Source: Cichorium intybus
Taxonomy: Eukaryota > Streptophyta > Magnoliopsida > Asterales > Asteraceae
Reading direction: 5' to 3'
Length of the DNA stretch: 64,000 bases
Assembly (NCBI GenBank): GCA_023525715.1
Contig: CM042009.1
Span: forward strand, 130,130,145-130,194,144
The notes beneath the pieces were generated by a model. That model saw only the letters and a program-made list of their open reading frames with translations. It did no database searches and was not told where the DNA came from. Both the position numbers and the translations under genes were made by a program. Positions 36,828-50,583 of the stretch are shown here, piece by piece (the first letter of the stretch is position 1; each line of letters starts with the position of its first letter).

Positions 36828-36936
36828 CTAAGGTTGTTAAATATGTTTGTTTGTCTTGTTTGTTGTCAGATATAACTGGGTTTTGCACTTCATGTTGCAT
36901 AGTACACAAGACTTAAATTTGAAAATGGTCAAACAA
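35863..36936. other. AT-rich intergenic stretch between convergent genes
   Basis: No gene is visible. On the - strand at 36433-36218 a 71-codon frame (starting MMKSTRREQELLNDMNILRM) vaguely resembles the C-terminal domain of plant NAM-associated or transposase-linked proteins. I do not regard this as established. Confidence 0.4.
36739..36825. repeat. (TA)n microsatellite
   Basis: About 87 bp of pure TA. It causes YIYI open frames on both strands. Confidence 0.95.
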
Positions 36937-37040
36937 AGCAATCTGATTTTGTACAAATACCCTCCTAAACTCTTTACACAACACACGACACACAAATCCC
37001 AATTCCTAACACCACCATCTTCTCTTCTCTTCTACTCCCA

Positions 37041-40000
37041 CTACACAAATTCCTTTCTTTCCCCAATTCCATTCCAACCTTCAAACCCCTCACCCCCACT
37101 CGACTCCGATTCCCCCCGTGACTTCTTCAACTTGGCCACAAGCACCCACATATTCGCCAGCTCATTTTCAAGATACGCTTCCCTCTGTTTACATTCCTCA
37201 ACCGTCCGCTGCAATTCCGATTCCCGCTCGTCTTTTTCAGACAACACCGCTTCATAACTCAACTCCCGTTCCCTACTCAACGCAAGCTCTCTTTTCAGCT
37301 CCGATTGTGTGGGACCCACTTCTTTCTGTCTGGTCCTGGTGGACCCCGTTGGTCTGCGCTGGACCGGGGAGTTCCTGTGTGCCGCCAACTCGGCTGATAG
37401 TTTCTCGTTGTGGTTCATTAGTTTCGCGACTTCTTCTGATAGTGCTTTCAATTCCACTGCTGCAGCTGAGGCTAAGCCTTTTGCGTATGAGCTGTCTTCT
37501 GCTAGTTTTTTGTTGCGGGTTTCTAACTGCTCCTTTGACTCAGTCAACTCACCTACTTTCTGTTTCAGTTCTTCAATCTCGAGTGACTGGTTTTATGTTA
37601 TTATATAGCAACCAAGTTTCAGATCTGGTTTTTTTATAAATGAATCTTTATTATTTAATGCAAAAACAAAAAGTAATACCTGAGCTTCACAAAGTAATGT
37701 TGTTTTTGTGTGTTTTTCGGTATTAACCTCATTCTGTGAATCGGAAAGTTGTTGTTTCAAGGAGTTAATTGTCTTTTGTAGTTCTTCACATTCATTGGTC
37801 TGAAGAAAACATGAAATCTCATAAAAAAATAAGCAAGAAAAAAATTTCATGATCTTTTTGGAAATTAATTGACAATATTGGGTTCTTACCTTTTCGTTAA
37901 GCTGCTCTTGAAGTACTCGATTATCCCCAGATTTGACCTGGCAAAAGAAGAAAATACAACATTTTTTAAATTAAATATACAAATTCATTAATTATATATA
38001 ACATATAAGGGACAAACGCAAAGAATAGCAATCTACTTTACTCTTGCTACCAATATAGGCAATGTACTTTATCTCAAGATAACATACCTCAAGCTGAAAG
38101 GATTTCTCATTTAGTTGTGCTTCAAGCTCAGAAATAGGCTGCATTTAGGAATTTCAGAATTATAAAATTAAATGAAAATATAATAATTAGAGGCAAGGAC
38201 ATACATGGTAAAAAACAACAAAAAAGTGGTACTTACTCGTGTTTTTTCAACTTCATCAACGGGATTAGCAATTTTGTCTTCAAGGAGTTTAATTTGGTCA
38301 TCTTTTAGTTGGATTTGTTCATTCAATCGGTTAATCTCCGTCTGTAATGCAATATAGTGATATTAATAAGTATAAAAACACCAATTATAATTAATAAAAA
38401 AAAAAAATCAAGAGTTATTACGTTTATAAATTCTTTCTCGGACACAGCCTCAGGTGACAATCGCTTAAGAGCACTTAAATGAATTGCCATCTCCTCAGAC
38501 AAAACCTTTTGCTGCTCTCTAAGGAGGTCAATTTGGTCAATTGTCTTTATGCTGATCTGTCAATCACAAAATAGTATGGGTAAGAAAAAAGTACATTGTC
38601 CTAATTGGTAAAAAGAGTAGAGTACGTTGCTATTTCTTAGCGAAATGAAAATGCTTACTAGAGAAGTCTCTTGTTGCAAAAAAGTATCATCATTGATTTC
38701 TTGATCTAATCTTGCCCCTGATGAGAATTCAGAATATCTGGATTCTGTTTGCAAAGAGTATGAATGTCTTGATTCAGTGTGAAGATTTATGTTATTATCT
38801 GTTGGGGGAGTTGAAGGTGAACTCATAGACTTTGCACCACTTGATTTATCACTAGTACTGGTCAAAGCCCCGGAAATACTGTCTCGTCTCTAATAAACAA
38901 AAAATTAAAATAAATAAATAAATAAATAATTGAAACTAGGAAACAAAGCAAGACTAACCCGTGGTTTCAACCAGTTAAGTAATCCTGGTTTTTTAGTCTT
39001 TTTGTCCTCTTTCAATGCATCGTCATTATTTTCTGGCGAAATGTACAACTCCGCGGTTTCATCATCCAAAATTAAGTCACGCTTTCGATGCGGGAGATAT
39101 GCCAGCTGGCAATCAGACCAGATTATTCAGATTACATAAATTACATTTAAAAAAAATTCGCGTGTCAGAGTTGTAATTTATTACCTCTTCTTCACCAAAG
39201 GAATGGCGTCTTCGTAAATTTGGGCGGTGAGAAAGTCTAGAAGCGGGAGTTGACTTTGTGGAGACCAGGATTAATTTGGTCAACCTTTGGATTCTACTTA
39301 ACAAAGCAGCTTTAGCTTCTTCTTCTTGCTCTAATCTTGACTGCAACTTCATTTGACCATCTTCTAGCTTTACACATCACATACTCACTATTTAAATAAT
39401 GATGTTCAAAATTAAAAGAATATTTTAATGGATGAAATGAAAGTACCTTTTGTTTAAGAAGAACGATATCGTCCCCACCGGTATCCTTTAGTTGAGGAAT
39501 TACCACAATGCCACTCTTCAAATGTTCTAACTCTTCCTTTAATAACCGAATTTCATTTTGGTATTTTTTTATAAGGGATTTCTCGTCAATAATCTGCAAA
39601 ATTATAGGCTTACTTAAAATACTGTTGAAAAATATTACTTTGAAAAGCACCAAAGATTTCAGGGTAACTTGCCAAGAATAGCAACATACTTTACTCATAA
39701 TGTACTTTATCTTTTGCCCATAATAGCAACATACTTATATCTTTTATCCGTAAAAGCAACGTACTTACATTTTTTTATTACTTTTTTACCCATAATAGCA
39801 ACGCACTTACATTTTACTACAAATATGGTTAATGTATTTTACTAGTTACAAGTTCTATTATTGGTAAGGAAATGCAAGTACGTTGCTATTGTTGATAAGG
39901 AATTGTAAGTATGTTGCTATTATGGGTAAGAAAATGCAAGTACATTGCTATTATGGATGAAAAATAAAGTACATTGCCTGTATAGTTAAAAAGAGTAAAG

Positions 40001-41645
40001 TAAAATGCTATTTCCATCCATACCTTATTTTGTGCTGCTTGAATTTCAATGTGTTTTGCACGGTGAGCAAATTTCAATGTATTATGTGTCTCCTCTGAAT
40101 TGCTTGAAGAAGGAGTCACAGTGCAAATGAGCTAAAAAAGGAAGCAAAATAAGCAGTTATTATTATGGTAATCAAAAGTACATTACCATAGTTTTATACA
40201 AGACTTACAGATACTCTTCCATGTCCACTTAAAGAAGATTGAAGGAGTCTAGTCAGCTTTGAGTCCCTATATGGTATATGAGCTGCCCTTGTGTCTGTTA
40301 ATTTTGAAATTACCTGTGACAATTTTTGAGTTAGCAAATTAGAAAGGATATTTTGATTAAAAGTAGATATTTTTTTTAGAGCAAACTATTACTCTGATAA
40401 AATAATGGCAATGATTGAGGCCTCACAGTTCCAAGAGTTAGCAGACTTTTATTTATGTATGATCCTTCTTTTCTACGAACACCTGTTGTTTCAGCTTTTG
40501 AGCTTTCAGAACCTGCTAGATCTATGAGGTTCTACAATTTCAAGTAAAATGAAAAATTATTAAAATTAATAAAAACCGACAATGGAAAATTCAGTTTCTT
40601 TTTTTAAAAGAATCTATGCATACCAACTGTGACAAGTTAACATCCCCACCATCACCATTTTCACCACATGGGCTACTCTCTATTGTCTGTTAAGAGTATA
40701 ATAAAATATTAATAAATAAATTAAACACAAAAAGTTGATTATTTCAAGTGAATTCAAAAAGTTACCAATGTAAATATTGTGTGACTTCTGCTGCTGAGTA
40801 AATTAAAATTCGTTGAACCAACATGTCTGTGCTCTGTTATAAAAAGATTACAAGAATGGAAGATTAGTTACATTCACAAAATAGAAAGATCACTTAAACA
40901 AAATGTTAATTAACTATCTCATAAAATACCCTATAAAAATGATTTAATTTAATGCATGAGAAAAATATAGAAAACACAAACCTTCTCCTGCTGCAATGAG
41001 GGAAAGGGCATGGGCAGGGGATAATACAACTTCTTCCTTTATACCTTCAACAAAAGTTCCCTACATGCAATAATTATTTCATACTTTCATTTAGAATTGC
41101 TAACACTTTGATAGAAATAAAACGTGTGTTATTGAAGACAAAAAGGGCATCTTATATAGAATTATGAATAATATAGGCAATAACATGGGATCTTGAATAA
41201 TGGTGTATAGAGAAAGTACCTGATTATCCTCCCTTATTCTTAAATTTTGTCCTGCTGGGTTCAACAAGTCGTTAACAACCTGAAAAAAAACAGGAAACTC
41301 GAAATCAATATCTAAAAAAATTCAAAAGCTGAAAATCCTAGATGGTGTTAATATTAGACAAAATTATAAAATAAAAAGCACTGGTGAAGAGATTGTTCAG
41401 AAACCCACCTCATTATAAATTTCCAAATATGAGACACGAAGGAGAAATTCACGACTTGGAGTCTGTAAATATATAAAGATTATCAGATATTTTTCTTCTT
41501 AAAATAAGTCTAATTTGCATATAGATGGTATCTAAATTTTAGCCATACATACCTCTTGAATTATACTGAAAGCATCCTTTACTGCCAATGGTATAATTCC
41601 TGGGGACCTTTGATTTCCCTGGCGTGTGTATATCACAAAAATAAT

Positions 41646-41691
<46 letters not shown>

Positions 41692-43199
41692 AAGGTTCAA
41701 GATTCATCATACGAATCAAATAGAAATATCTCTTTTATTACAAAAACAAAACAAAGTGTACTTACATGCATAGTGTGGGTCTTTCCACTACTTGTAACAC
41801 CATAGGCAAAGATAGTCCCTGGTATTGAAGTAGGTCAAGATCATGATTCATGAGTGGTAAATATGATGGCTTCCAAGAATAGACATATATTCAGAGGATT
41901 GATAATAATTAAGAGGAAAACACTACTACTTTTCAGAAAATAACTAATACATTTTAAGGATTTATTAGAACAGATAAACTGCATAAGATATAAAAGTAAC
42001 ATACCATTAACGCCTTCCATAGCACCACCAACAACATGATGAGCTGCAATATCATATACATGGCGTGTTGTTGTTGTTGGCCCAAACACACGATCTACAG
42101 ATAAAAAAGGATGACAGTTACAATGTCAATTAATGATTTCCAAGCCTCAAATGTTATTTGTTTTGTAATATCAAATATACCGTTTGCAAAGGTATCATAT
42201 ATTCATATATCTAAAAGAAAATTATTGTATGACAACTTGGTCAAAATCACTACTCATATTCAAACAAAAATTGAATCTAAGCTTTCAAGCCCGGTTTCAG
42301 CTGGGGATAAAAAACTCAGATCCTTAAAACATACCTAAACTGACTATACATGTTAACCTTATAACATATATCATCAACTTTTTGAGCTTCAAAAGTTAGG
42401 TTACAGCTTATGACTTTCAGGTCTGAATAGAAAACTATAGAAGATGCATTGGTATTTCACACCCTTGAAATGGGAAGCAAAAATAATCCAACTCTAATGC
42501 ATCAATATAACTTCTTCCAGGTCAAATTTCATCTTTGTAGTACTTCTATGTTCTTACTACTCAGTTTAACTCTTCATTAGTCTTTTAATTTTGTTGTGTT
42601 TGTGTCCAATCTCTGATGAACTTGTATCAATAACAGTATAGTAGTGTTTGGCAGAATGGCAACCGAGTTCTATAATATGAATTCGTGTTAAGCCAGTTCT
42701 ATTTAGCTGATTGGTGACTATTTTAATTGCACCAATAATTTCAACAATCGAGTGTTAATAGCCATAATGTACCATACCATATGCATAAGCTATTGACTGA
42801 GTATGCTCATTCCGCACAATTGTTTCTCCGTCCGCATACCACGCAATCTCCTCCCCTTGCCGTATTTCTCTCGGACTATCCGAAACAAAAATGAAGTCAC
42901 TAATAATCCAAATTAACCACAACGTAATCAAATATTGATACATTTACCCAATTTGATCACCTGAGAGGCCGGAACCGGACCGTCACCGTGACATTCTCTT
43001 TCGATCTCTCTGAACTCAATGCCAAACTCTCTGAGTAAGAGTTCTGTAGCTTGCTTCTAGCTGATGAAGCTGGAGAACTCAGATTATCAGCTAAAGCTTC
43101 ATGAAATTGTTTCGAAGACGAAGTCGTCGACGAAGACGGCGAATTCGCATACTTCGAAGTCGATTTCCTTGGTTTTATTCCACCTTGCCTCGACGTCAT
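37041..43199 (-). CDS. Kinesin-7 (KIN-7 class) motor protein
   Basis: A microtubule motor; the class includes plant organelle- and division-related kinesins. Twenty-three exons join in one frame (966 residues): 43199-42961, 42875-42778, 42094-42005, 41818-41766, 41618-41553, 41462-41409, 41279-41220, 41060-40982, 40833-40766, 40686-40624, 40531-40427, 40313-40209, 40131-40024, 39593-39447, 39367-39185, 39105-38959, 38889-38659, 38556-38422, 38341-38237, 38138-38088, 37937-37890, 37799-37680, 37586-37041. A Ser-rich N terminus (1-70) precedes the motor domain (about 70-396) with P-loop GVTSSGKT (149-156), switch I SSRSH (260-264) and switch II DLAGSE (294-299). Coiled coils follow, ending [15 protein letters not shown]. 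Similarity is to the KIN-7D/K/L group. No C-terminal RING domain is present. The Ser-rich N terminus may be an organelle transit peptide, but this is unproven. It is intact and probably functional. Confidence 0.95.
41648..41688. repeat. (GA)n microsatellite in a kinesin intron
   Basis: About 20 GA units in the intron between exons 4 and 5. Confidence 0.95.
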
Positions 43200-45260
43200 T
43201 GTAGAATCTAGCTTCTACTTCTTGATATGATTAAACTCAAAACATATCCACTTTCTGAAGATTCTCTGTCAAACTTTTCAGTAAAAATCACATTTATAAA
43301 GCAAATTAGGATCACAGAGACAAAAAGAGGATGAAGAAGAACATGATTTGAGAGAGATGGTGGGTGAGAAATGAGAGTGTGGGGGCTATTAGGGTTTTTA
43401 GGTGAAATAAATGTGCTTGCCTTGGAAGCGATGATCCTTCATGAGAGCCAATATGCGACTTCCGTACTTTTCAGAGAGAGTTCATGAGGACCAGAAATAA
43501 AAAAGAAAAGAAAGCGAAATAAAATAACGAATTCGAGGCAGATAAATACAAAAGGTAGTTCAAGTTTGTTAATTTATACTTTTTCATATCTAAGAAAATA
43601 TTTAATTATTAATTAAATATTTATATACTTCTAAATAAAAGTAAAACAAAAAGAGTGTTGCTAACACCTAGTCCCTTATATCTTAGTTCAAATTAAATAT
43701 CTTAATTCAAATAAAATGTAATGATGTTTATTAATCGTTAATAAGTTTTAGAAAATAGTTAAAGATATCAATAAAAACTAATCAAAATTTAAATCATGGT
43801 GTATTTTAAAACTAGACTGAAATATACATAAAAAGTGTCAAACAAAAGTATGAACTGAAAAAACTAAATAATATAGGATAGAAAATATATAATGGATTAA
43901 AAGCTAACAAAATATAGACATATGTTTATTTGTATTGACTTCGAAAGATTGTATATTTTCTTTTGTTAATCATATTATATGTATATTAAAGAGATGTATG
44001 TGTTTTCTATAGTTTTTTAATAATTATTTTATTAAACATATTTTTCTAATTGCTTATTACACCATCGTAATTTGAACTTTTTCAAATTAGAGGGTATAAT
44101 AAATATTATAGAATACGAATAAAAAATTAGGTCTTGTTCGTCTCTGACCACGTTTTCATTCCGGATGCTGTTACCCGTAAAACTCGTAAATGCAGGTAAT
44201 TTGCGTCCTATTAGGATCAGTTATCTGTGGATATTTGAATCTGCTGGTCAAATTTACAATCCTTAATTTTGACATATGCTTTAATAAAAACGATAACTAC
44301 GGATCAAAATTTTAAAATCTCATAGTAAAGGCATAATTACATAGATACATTGATCGAAAAAATAATATCATCGATATCCGATATTTCATTTTCCAAGTTA
44401 TCCAATAATTTGTTAAATCATGTATGAGTTATTGACGTGACCTAACCATATTGTTCTTATAAAAGCCTTTTTCATAAATTAACGTTTATAGTATTGATAG
44501 AGTACAATAAGAACATGGCAAAATGATTATGTTCGACGTACACATAATTGCTCTTTACATTAGACACATTACTATGTACGTTTGGAAGGGTTATCGTACT
44601 CAAGTTATGGTACTCAAATTTGTTACACAGTTGGGAAGATTGCTTAAAAAGGACCACCACCAACTAATGTGATGCCAAAACCAAGTGGGGAACACAAATG
44701 ACTTTTTACACTTGACGCATTGCATGTTGTGCCGATTTTTAATTGGCTAAGGACTCAATGTTTTTGATCCCTTAGGCTAAGTGGTCTACCACCGTCACGG
44801 TAATACTAATCCGTCGGATGTGTTATGCATGTGGTGAAGTTTTCATGCGGTGATAAGCTATCGTATTTTCCTTTTCTTTTCTTTTTTAAATTTAATAATT
44901 TATTTTTAAATAATATATTATTAGAAAAGATATATCGTATTTTCCTCTTTGGTCTGATTGTTGCATCACAACTTCATGATGACATATCTCACTTTCTTGT
45001 AGCATGAGGTAACGAGAAGTAGATGTTATGAGTCTTGTTTGCACTGGTTGGTAGAACGATAAGTTTCAGTCTGAAATAAATAAAACGTGAACCTATATAA
45101 GGGGAAGCAGGTGCGGAGTAAGACATGGCACTCGAATCGTGTGTAAGAAACCAAACCTAAAAACAAATACATGTAAACAAGTTAATTTACCCATTGAGCG
45201 ATTATCAAAAAGACTATTGATTATTAGAAAGTATTGGACCACACAAAGTTGATGACTTGT
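43200..45260. other. Upstream region of the kinesin gene and gene-free DNA
   Basis: The first few hundred bases above 43200 should hold the kinesin 5' leader and promoter (- strand). The rest is AT-rich with no coding or repeat signature that I recognise. Confidence 0.5.
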
Positions 45261-45273
45261 TCAAGTGGGAGAC

Positions 45274-45980
45274 TGTTAGATTTAATGTACAAGGGCATCA
45301 ACTGTTGGGGATATTTCTAATAATAACATGGTCCTTTTGGTTTGCGCTCACGACCCAGTAAAAAAACAGTGACAGAAATAAAGTGGGAAATATTAGTTTA
45401 TTAATTTATGTTGTGATGAATTAATTAGAAACTAATTGATAATTAACTAAAAAAATTAATTTAAAGGAATTGATTACAAGTTCCGGATTGTGATTAATTA
45501 AAGTGTTTAATTAATGGAAAGAAGTCCAGGGGGACGGGGGTGAAGTGTAAGAAGGCTTATTAAGTTTAAAACCCTAGGAGCCATGCAGTATAAATAGAAG
45601 CTTAGGGGTCAAACCCTAAGCATCAATTCTTTCCTAGAGGTGCCGCCACCTCTCCCTTTCCCCTTCTCCCTTTTTGGCGATTTCCAAAACCCTTGGAAAG
45701 GGTTTTTGGATATTGTCTTAATCCTAGAGGAAGTTATGCCAGTCTGGTTTTCTGGTGTTCTTGGTATGAATTTAGAGAGATTCCTACTATGGGTCCTTAC
45801 ATCCAAACTAATGTATGAATTTCTGATTCATCTTTTAGTTGCTGCAATTGCTAATAACTGCATGATCTTGGTTATGAACTGTATGATCATTGCTTGAATT
45901 TTATATGAGCTTATGATTTGATCTTATTAAGTCTTCTGTTGTGCAAATTGTTTTGTATTCTGATCAAATCCCTTCATATC
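45274..45980 (+). mobile_element. Copia-type LTR with polypurine tract, end not found
   Basis: AAGTGGGAGAC immediately before TGTTAGATTTAATG (LTR start 45274) is the common polypurine tract/LTR junction of Tnt1-like copia elements. A TATA-like 'agtataaatagaagc' lies at about 45589-45603. The right end of the LTR and a target duplication were not found, and sequence from about 45985 is copia gag in the opposite orientation. Confidence 0.55.
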
Positions 45981-45984
45981 TTTC

Positions 45985-46440
45985 ATCAACCATTTGGAAC
46001 TCTAGGTACTTTGAGACAAGGTACTTGTTAGTACCTTCCTCATGTGCCTTGTACTTAAGCTCCAAAGATTTCTAGAGATCTTTGAGATTTGTGATCAATG
46101 TGTATAGATCATAAAGCCTATCGAATAAGGAGTTCCTGATATGACCAATACACAAGTTCTCATACTCTCTACGTAAAGCCCTCAACTTTTCCAGATCAGG
46201 TTTCTTTCCTGCTTCGGGGTTCGGATACCTAGAATTGGAGGCGATTCAGGGTCCAGAACAAACTCAAGCTTAAGCACAATGAGCAAAAACTTAAACTTGT
46301 CAGCTCAACGGGTGTAGTTTTGACCGTCGAAGCAGTCAAGTTTAACAAACCCTTGATTCATTATTCTAAAGTTGGTGGGAGAGAGTTTAGTATCCATAAG
46401 TCTGAAATTTAATCACAAATAAAACCTTCAATATTGTTGT
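45985..46440 (-). pseudogene. Copia gag fragment
   Basis: The - strand reads GFVKLDCFDGQNYTR, then FVLDPES, then GHIRNSLFDRLYDLYT and LELKYKAHEEGTNKYLVSKY, with stops. This is the UBN2 gag pattern of copia elements. Confidence 0.8.
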
Positions 46441-46509
46441 ATTTTAGACTTGAGAAACAAACAATCTGATGTTTAATACTAAAAACTAATATCGACTCAT
46501 TAGTAAGAT

Positions 46510-46715
46510 CGACCACGAACATATCGAAAAATAATATAGAAATGTGGTTTTAGATCCACGACTCTCGTGGTAATTTCAACCAAATATCTCGTCAAATGTT
46601 TGGTAAATGAATATGCCAAGTTCCTACTTTTCTTGATATAGACAACTATGATGGTACCATTTTCAATCAGTTTTCTCACAAAATTGTGTCGAAGACCACA
46701 CTTCCAATTACACAC
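46510..46715 (-). pseudogene. Copia RNase H C-terminal fragment
   Basis: The - strand reads LRHNFVRKLIENGTIIVVYI, then SRNLAYSFTKHLTRYLV and a VDLKPHF end, the typical C-terminus of copia pol. It lies upstream of a gag fragment on the same strand, which is the reverse of the order in one element. Confidence 0.8.
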
Positions 46716-48031
46716 AACATTGTATACTTCAGAAAGTGTCGCAATTAATGCAAAAAATCACTAACAAGTAATTTGAGTATGTAGTTGTCAAATTTTCAAG
46801 AAAGACCCGTCACAACTAATGCAAATCATCAACAAGCAATTTAAGTTATATTATTTTTTATAGATTTTTGCAAATAAATGAATATTTTCTTTATGATTTC
46901 AAAATTTTAATGACTAAAGTAATAATTAAATAAAGTTTTCTAATTGTGTATTTCACTATAAAACATAAATACATAGTTGTGAACGGTTGTTGTTTACGGC
47001 AAATATAAAACAACCCACTTCTTAATTAAAATATCATCCACTTGCTATTTTTAGCAAGTGAAGGCAACTAAACAATAAAGAAGGAAAATGCCAAACCAGT
47101 AGTTGGATAGGATGAGTATTTGAACTAAATTGTTATCAGAGTTGCAGATTGGATTTTTTTGGCAACTCTTTCATTTAAACGAGAGGGGCATATTTTAAAT
47201 AACGCGCACAAGTGTACCACCAGCAAAAAAGACGGGATCACGTTCACAGGAATCTCGTGTACATAAAGGGCCCAGAAAACAAAAAACCAGCGCAACTGGT
47301 TTCCGTGCCATGTGTTAGAATTATAAAACCTCTAAGCTATAAATTGTTATCGATAAATTGTTGATTTTTTTCCAAGTTAACATCGAGATTTTAATCGTAT
47401 CTTATGATCTTATGAGTAGAATTATCCTAATTCCAATAACGTCATTCTTATAAAAAGATCGAATATAGTAAGATCATCGCACCAATTTTCTTTAATTTGG
47501 TGTTTTGTGTTTAAAAGTGTACTTTTTTAACATTTGAAATTTAATCTCACATATTAGCTTATAAATCCCATGCGTAGCCTTAATAATATATCCATTTAGC
47601 TCAAAATCTAGCCTAAAAAAATTCATCGATTGAACTCGAAATCGAGCATCATTTGTTGCATGAAGCCACATAAAGAGCCCTACATACATCATTATGGGTT
47701 GTTATTCATTTATTCGTTGATTTTACGATTGTTAAAAAAAATAAGTTTGCGGTGTCTTTTGTTTTCATACTGGTAAAAAGGATTTATGAGAAGAATATAA
47801 TTATACTATAAAAGGAGAAATGATATCAACGGATTATTTGTCATGTAATATTATATTAGATAGTTAGATATAAAATTCATGTATTAACTTTTAAGTTTAT
47901 CACAAATGTTTCAAAATAATTTTGGCTTTCAAATTAACTTTTGTTAAGATCTTATTGGATAGAATAAGCTCTTGAATGTCAAAAAAGCTATTGTTGGAGC
48001 TTATTTAATTTAAATATTTTTTTTCAAAAAG
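46716..48031. other. Gene-free AT-rich stretch
   Basis: No coding, RNA or repeat structure that I can support was found. Confidence 0.5.
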
Positions 48032-48036
48032 CTTTT
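48032..48036. repeat. Target duplication of solo LTR, left copy
   Basis: CTTTT, repeated at 50027-50031. Confidence 0.8.
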
Positions 48037-50026
48037 TGTAATACCTAACTTTAATTTATAATAAAGTTATGTTAAATATATATACTTATACGAGATAAGA
48101 TGAGTTAAAAGTATGAGTTATGATGTTTAGAAACTAATTTAAGAGAAGTAGGATGCTAAAATAGATAAAAGAAACAAAGTAAATGCTTAAAAAGTCAAAC
48201 CGGGTCAAGTTGTGTGACACGAGTCGAGTCAAATTGAAAAGGAAATGAAAAACAAGCCAACCCGGGTCGAGTTTGTGAGCCCGGGTCGTGTTCGAAGGGA
48301 ACCCGGATCGGGTCGATCAACCCGGATCGTGTGAGCTTGAAACGAAAAACATTAGATGCGTAACAAAACCCGGGGCGGGTTTCACAGCCCGGGTCGGGTC
48401 CGAGCAAAACCCGGGGCGGGTTTGACAGCCCGGGTCGGGTTACGGTTTGGGTATAAATATCATTTTCTCCTCATTTAACCCATTTCACGAACCCTAAAGG
48501 CCTAGATGCGATTTTTGAGAGCAAGGAGGGTGAAATTAGTCCTCTTGATCGAGAGTTTTGCTTAAGAAAAGGGTAAGGAAGTGGATTTAACATCCGAATC
48601 ACGTTCTTGAATCCTTGATTTTGAGGTTAGTGATTTGTGGTTTTAGGGTTCTAAACCCTATGTTCTTGAATCTGAATTTTTGCTTTGATTTAGCTTATGT
48701 GTTATTAGTAGGTAGTTAATATGTGTTGTATTGAGCTTCTATTACGATTATTGTGAAGTTTTAACGGTTGATTTGGTAAAAACCGCGAATCTTGGAAGTT
48801 TTGAAGTCATAGTATGTGATGTACATAATTATGATCTTTGTTAGCTATTAATTCTTGATCTAATGAGTTAGATGTGGTTAAATTGTTTTGAGAATGTTGA
48901 AGTATGATGTGTGATGTCGTTTTGAGCAGATACACATAGGAGGGAAGAAGATATACGAGACACGGGTAGACCACGGACTGAACAGACATCAGGTGAGTAG
49001 TTAATTGTTAGAAGAATTATGCTTGTTGATATGTTTAATACAGATAAGAAGTATGCTATGTTTTGATTGGTTGAGTATAACCAAATTTGAGTATATGGAA
49101 TAAAGAGTTATAGTATGTATATCACACTCGGGACTGAGATAGTCCGTTAAGTTTAATTAAAACGAGAATTTGTTTTAGACTATGGTGATACAACCAAGTC
49201 TAGCGATCAGGAGTCCGGTATGCGCATTTTGGGAGTTTCACTTACTAAACCAATAACAGGTGAATACGTTTTAGTATTTGAATTGAGTTATACTTGTTTA
49301 TGCAAAGTGTATATGTTTTTACAAGAATATCTATGTATTGTGCTGTTATTATGAAGATTGAATAGTAGAGAAATATCGTTATCCGTGAATAACAAACAAT
49401 GAATTTGATATGAATACTGAGTAATAAAGATGAGTAGATGTTAGAGTGGCTGTGGTTAAGTGTCCTTGTATGGATTGTTATAACCATAAAATTACTATGA
49501 TTAAGTATAACTTGTTTGTGATCATGAGTAAATACGAGAATGTGATCGAGTTTATGAGTAGTACCGATTGTGGTATGTATTGATGAGTTGATGTATGTTA
49601 ATTATTAATTGTCAAAGTAAGTTAATGTGTTGCAGGTTTCAGATAACAAGAGGAGATGGTTACTTGCTAGTGAGAATAGCAAGAGAGGAAGATGAGGATG
49701 TTCATTGAGAAGGATTCGTGGAGAATGATTAATATTTACTCACTAAGCTTTTATAAGCTTACACTTGAGTGTTATGCTGTTTTGCAGGTATCTATAGCTG
49801 TGATAGGGGAAGGCATGTGATAAGGAAAGACGGACAATTTAGAGCCTGTCCTTAGCTGAAGTAGATTTAATTGTAACACTTGGTCATATATTTTGTAAGG
49901 ACCTTTTTGTGTAATTATTGTAATGATAACAGCTTGATCCTTGGTTTGAGTGCAAATATACCCAATTAAATGTGTAATTGTTTTAAAATATTTGGGTGTA
50001 CTTTGTATGAGAAACCGGGTGTTACA
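48037..50026 (+). mobile_element. Solo LTR, Ty3/gypsy type
   Basis: It starts TGTAATACC, ends CCGGGTGTTACA and is flanked by CTTTT on both sides. The end is the reverse complement of the TGTAACACCCGG start of the LTR at 3184, so it is a related superfamily member in the opposite orientation. It contains a GC-rich patch of CCCGGGTCG-type repeats at about 48190-48440. There is no internal domain. Confidence 0.85.
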
Positions 50027-50031
50027 CTTTT
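50027..50031. repeat. Target duplication of solo LTR, right copy
   Basis: CTTTT, identical to 48032-48036. Confidence 0.8.
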
Positions 50032-50033
50032 AA

Positions 50034-50582
<549 letters not shown>

Positions 50583-50583
50583 T

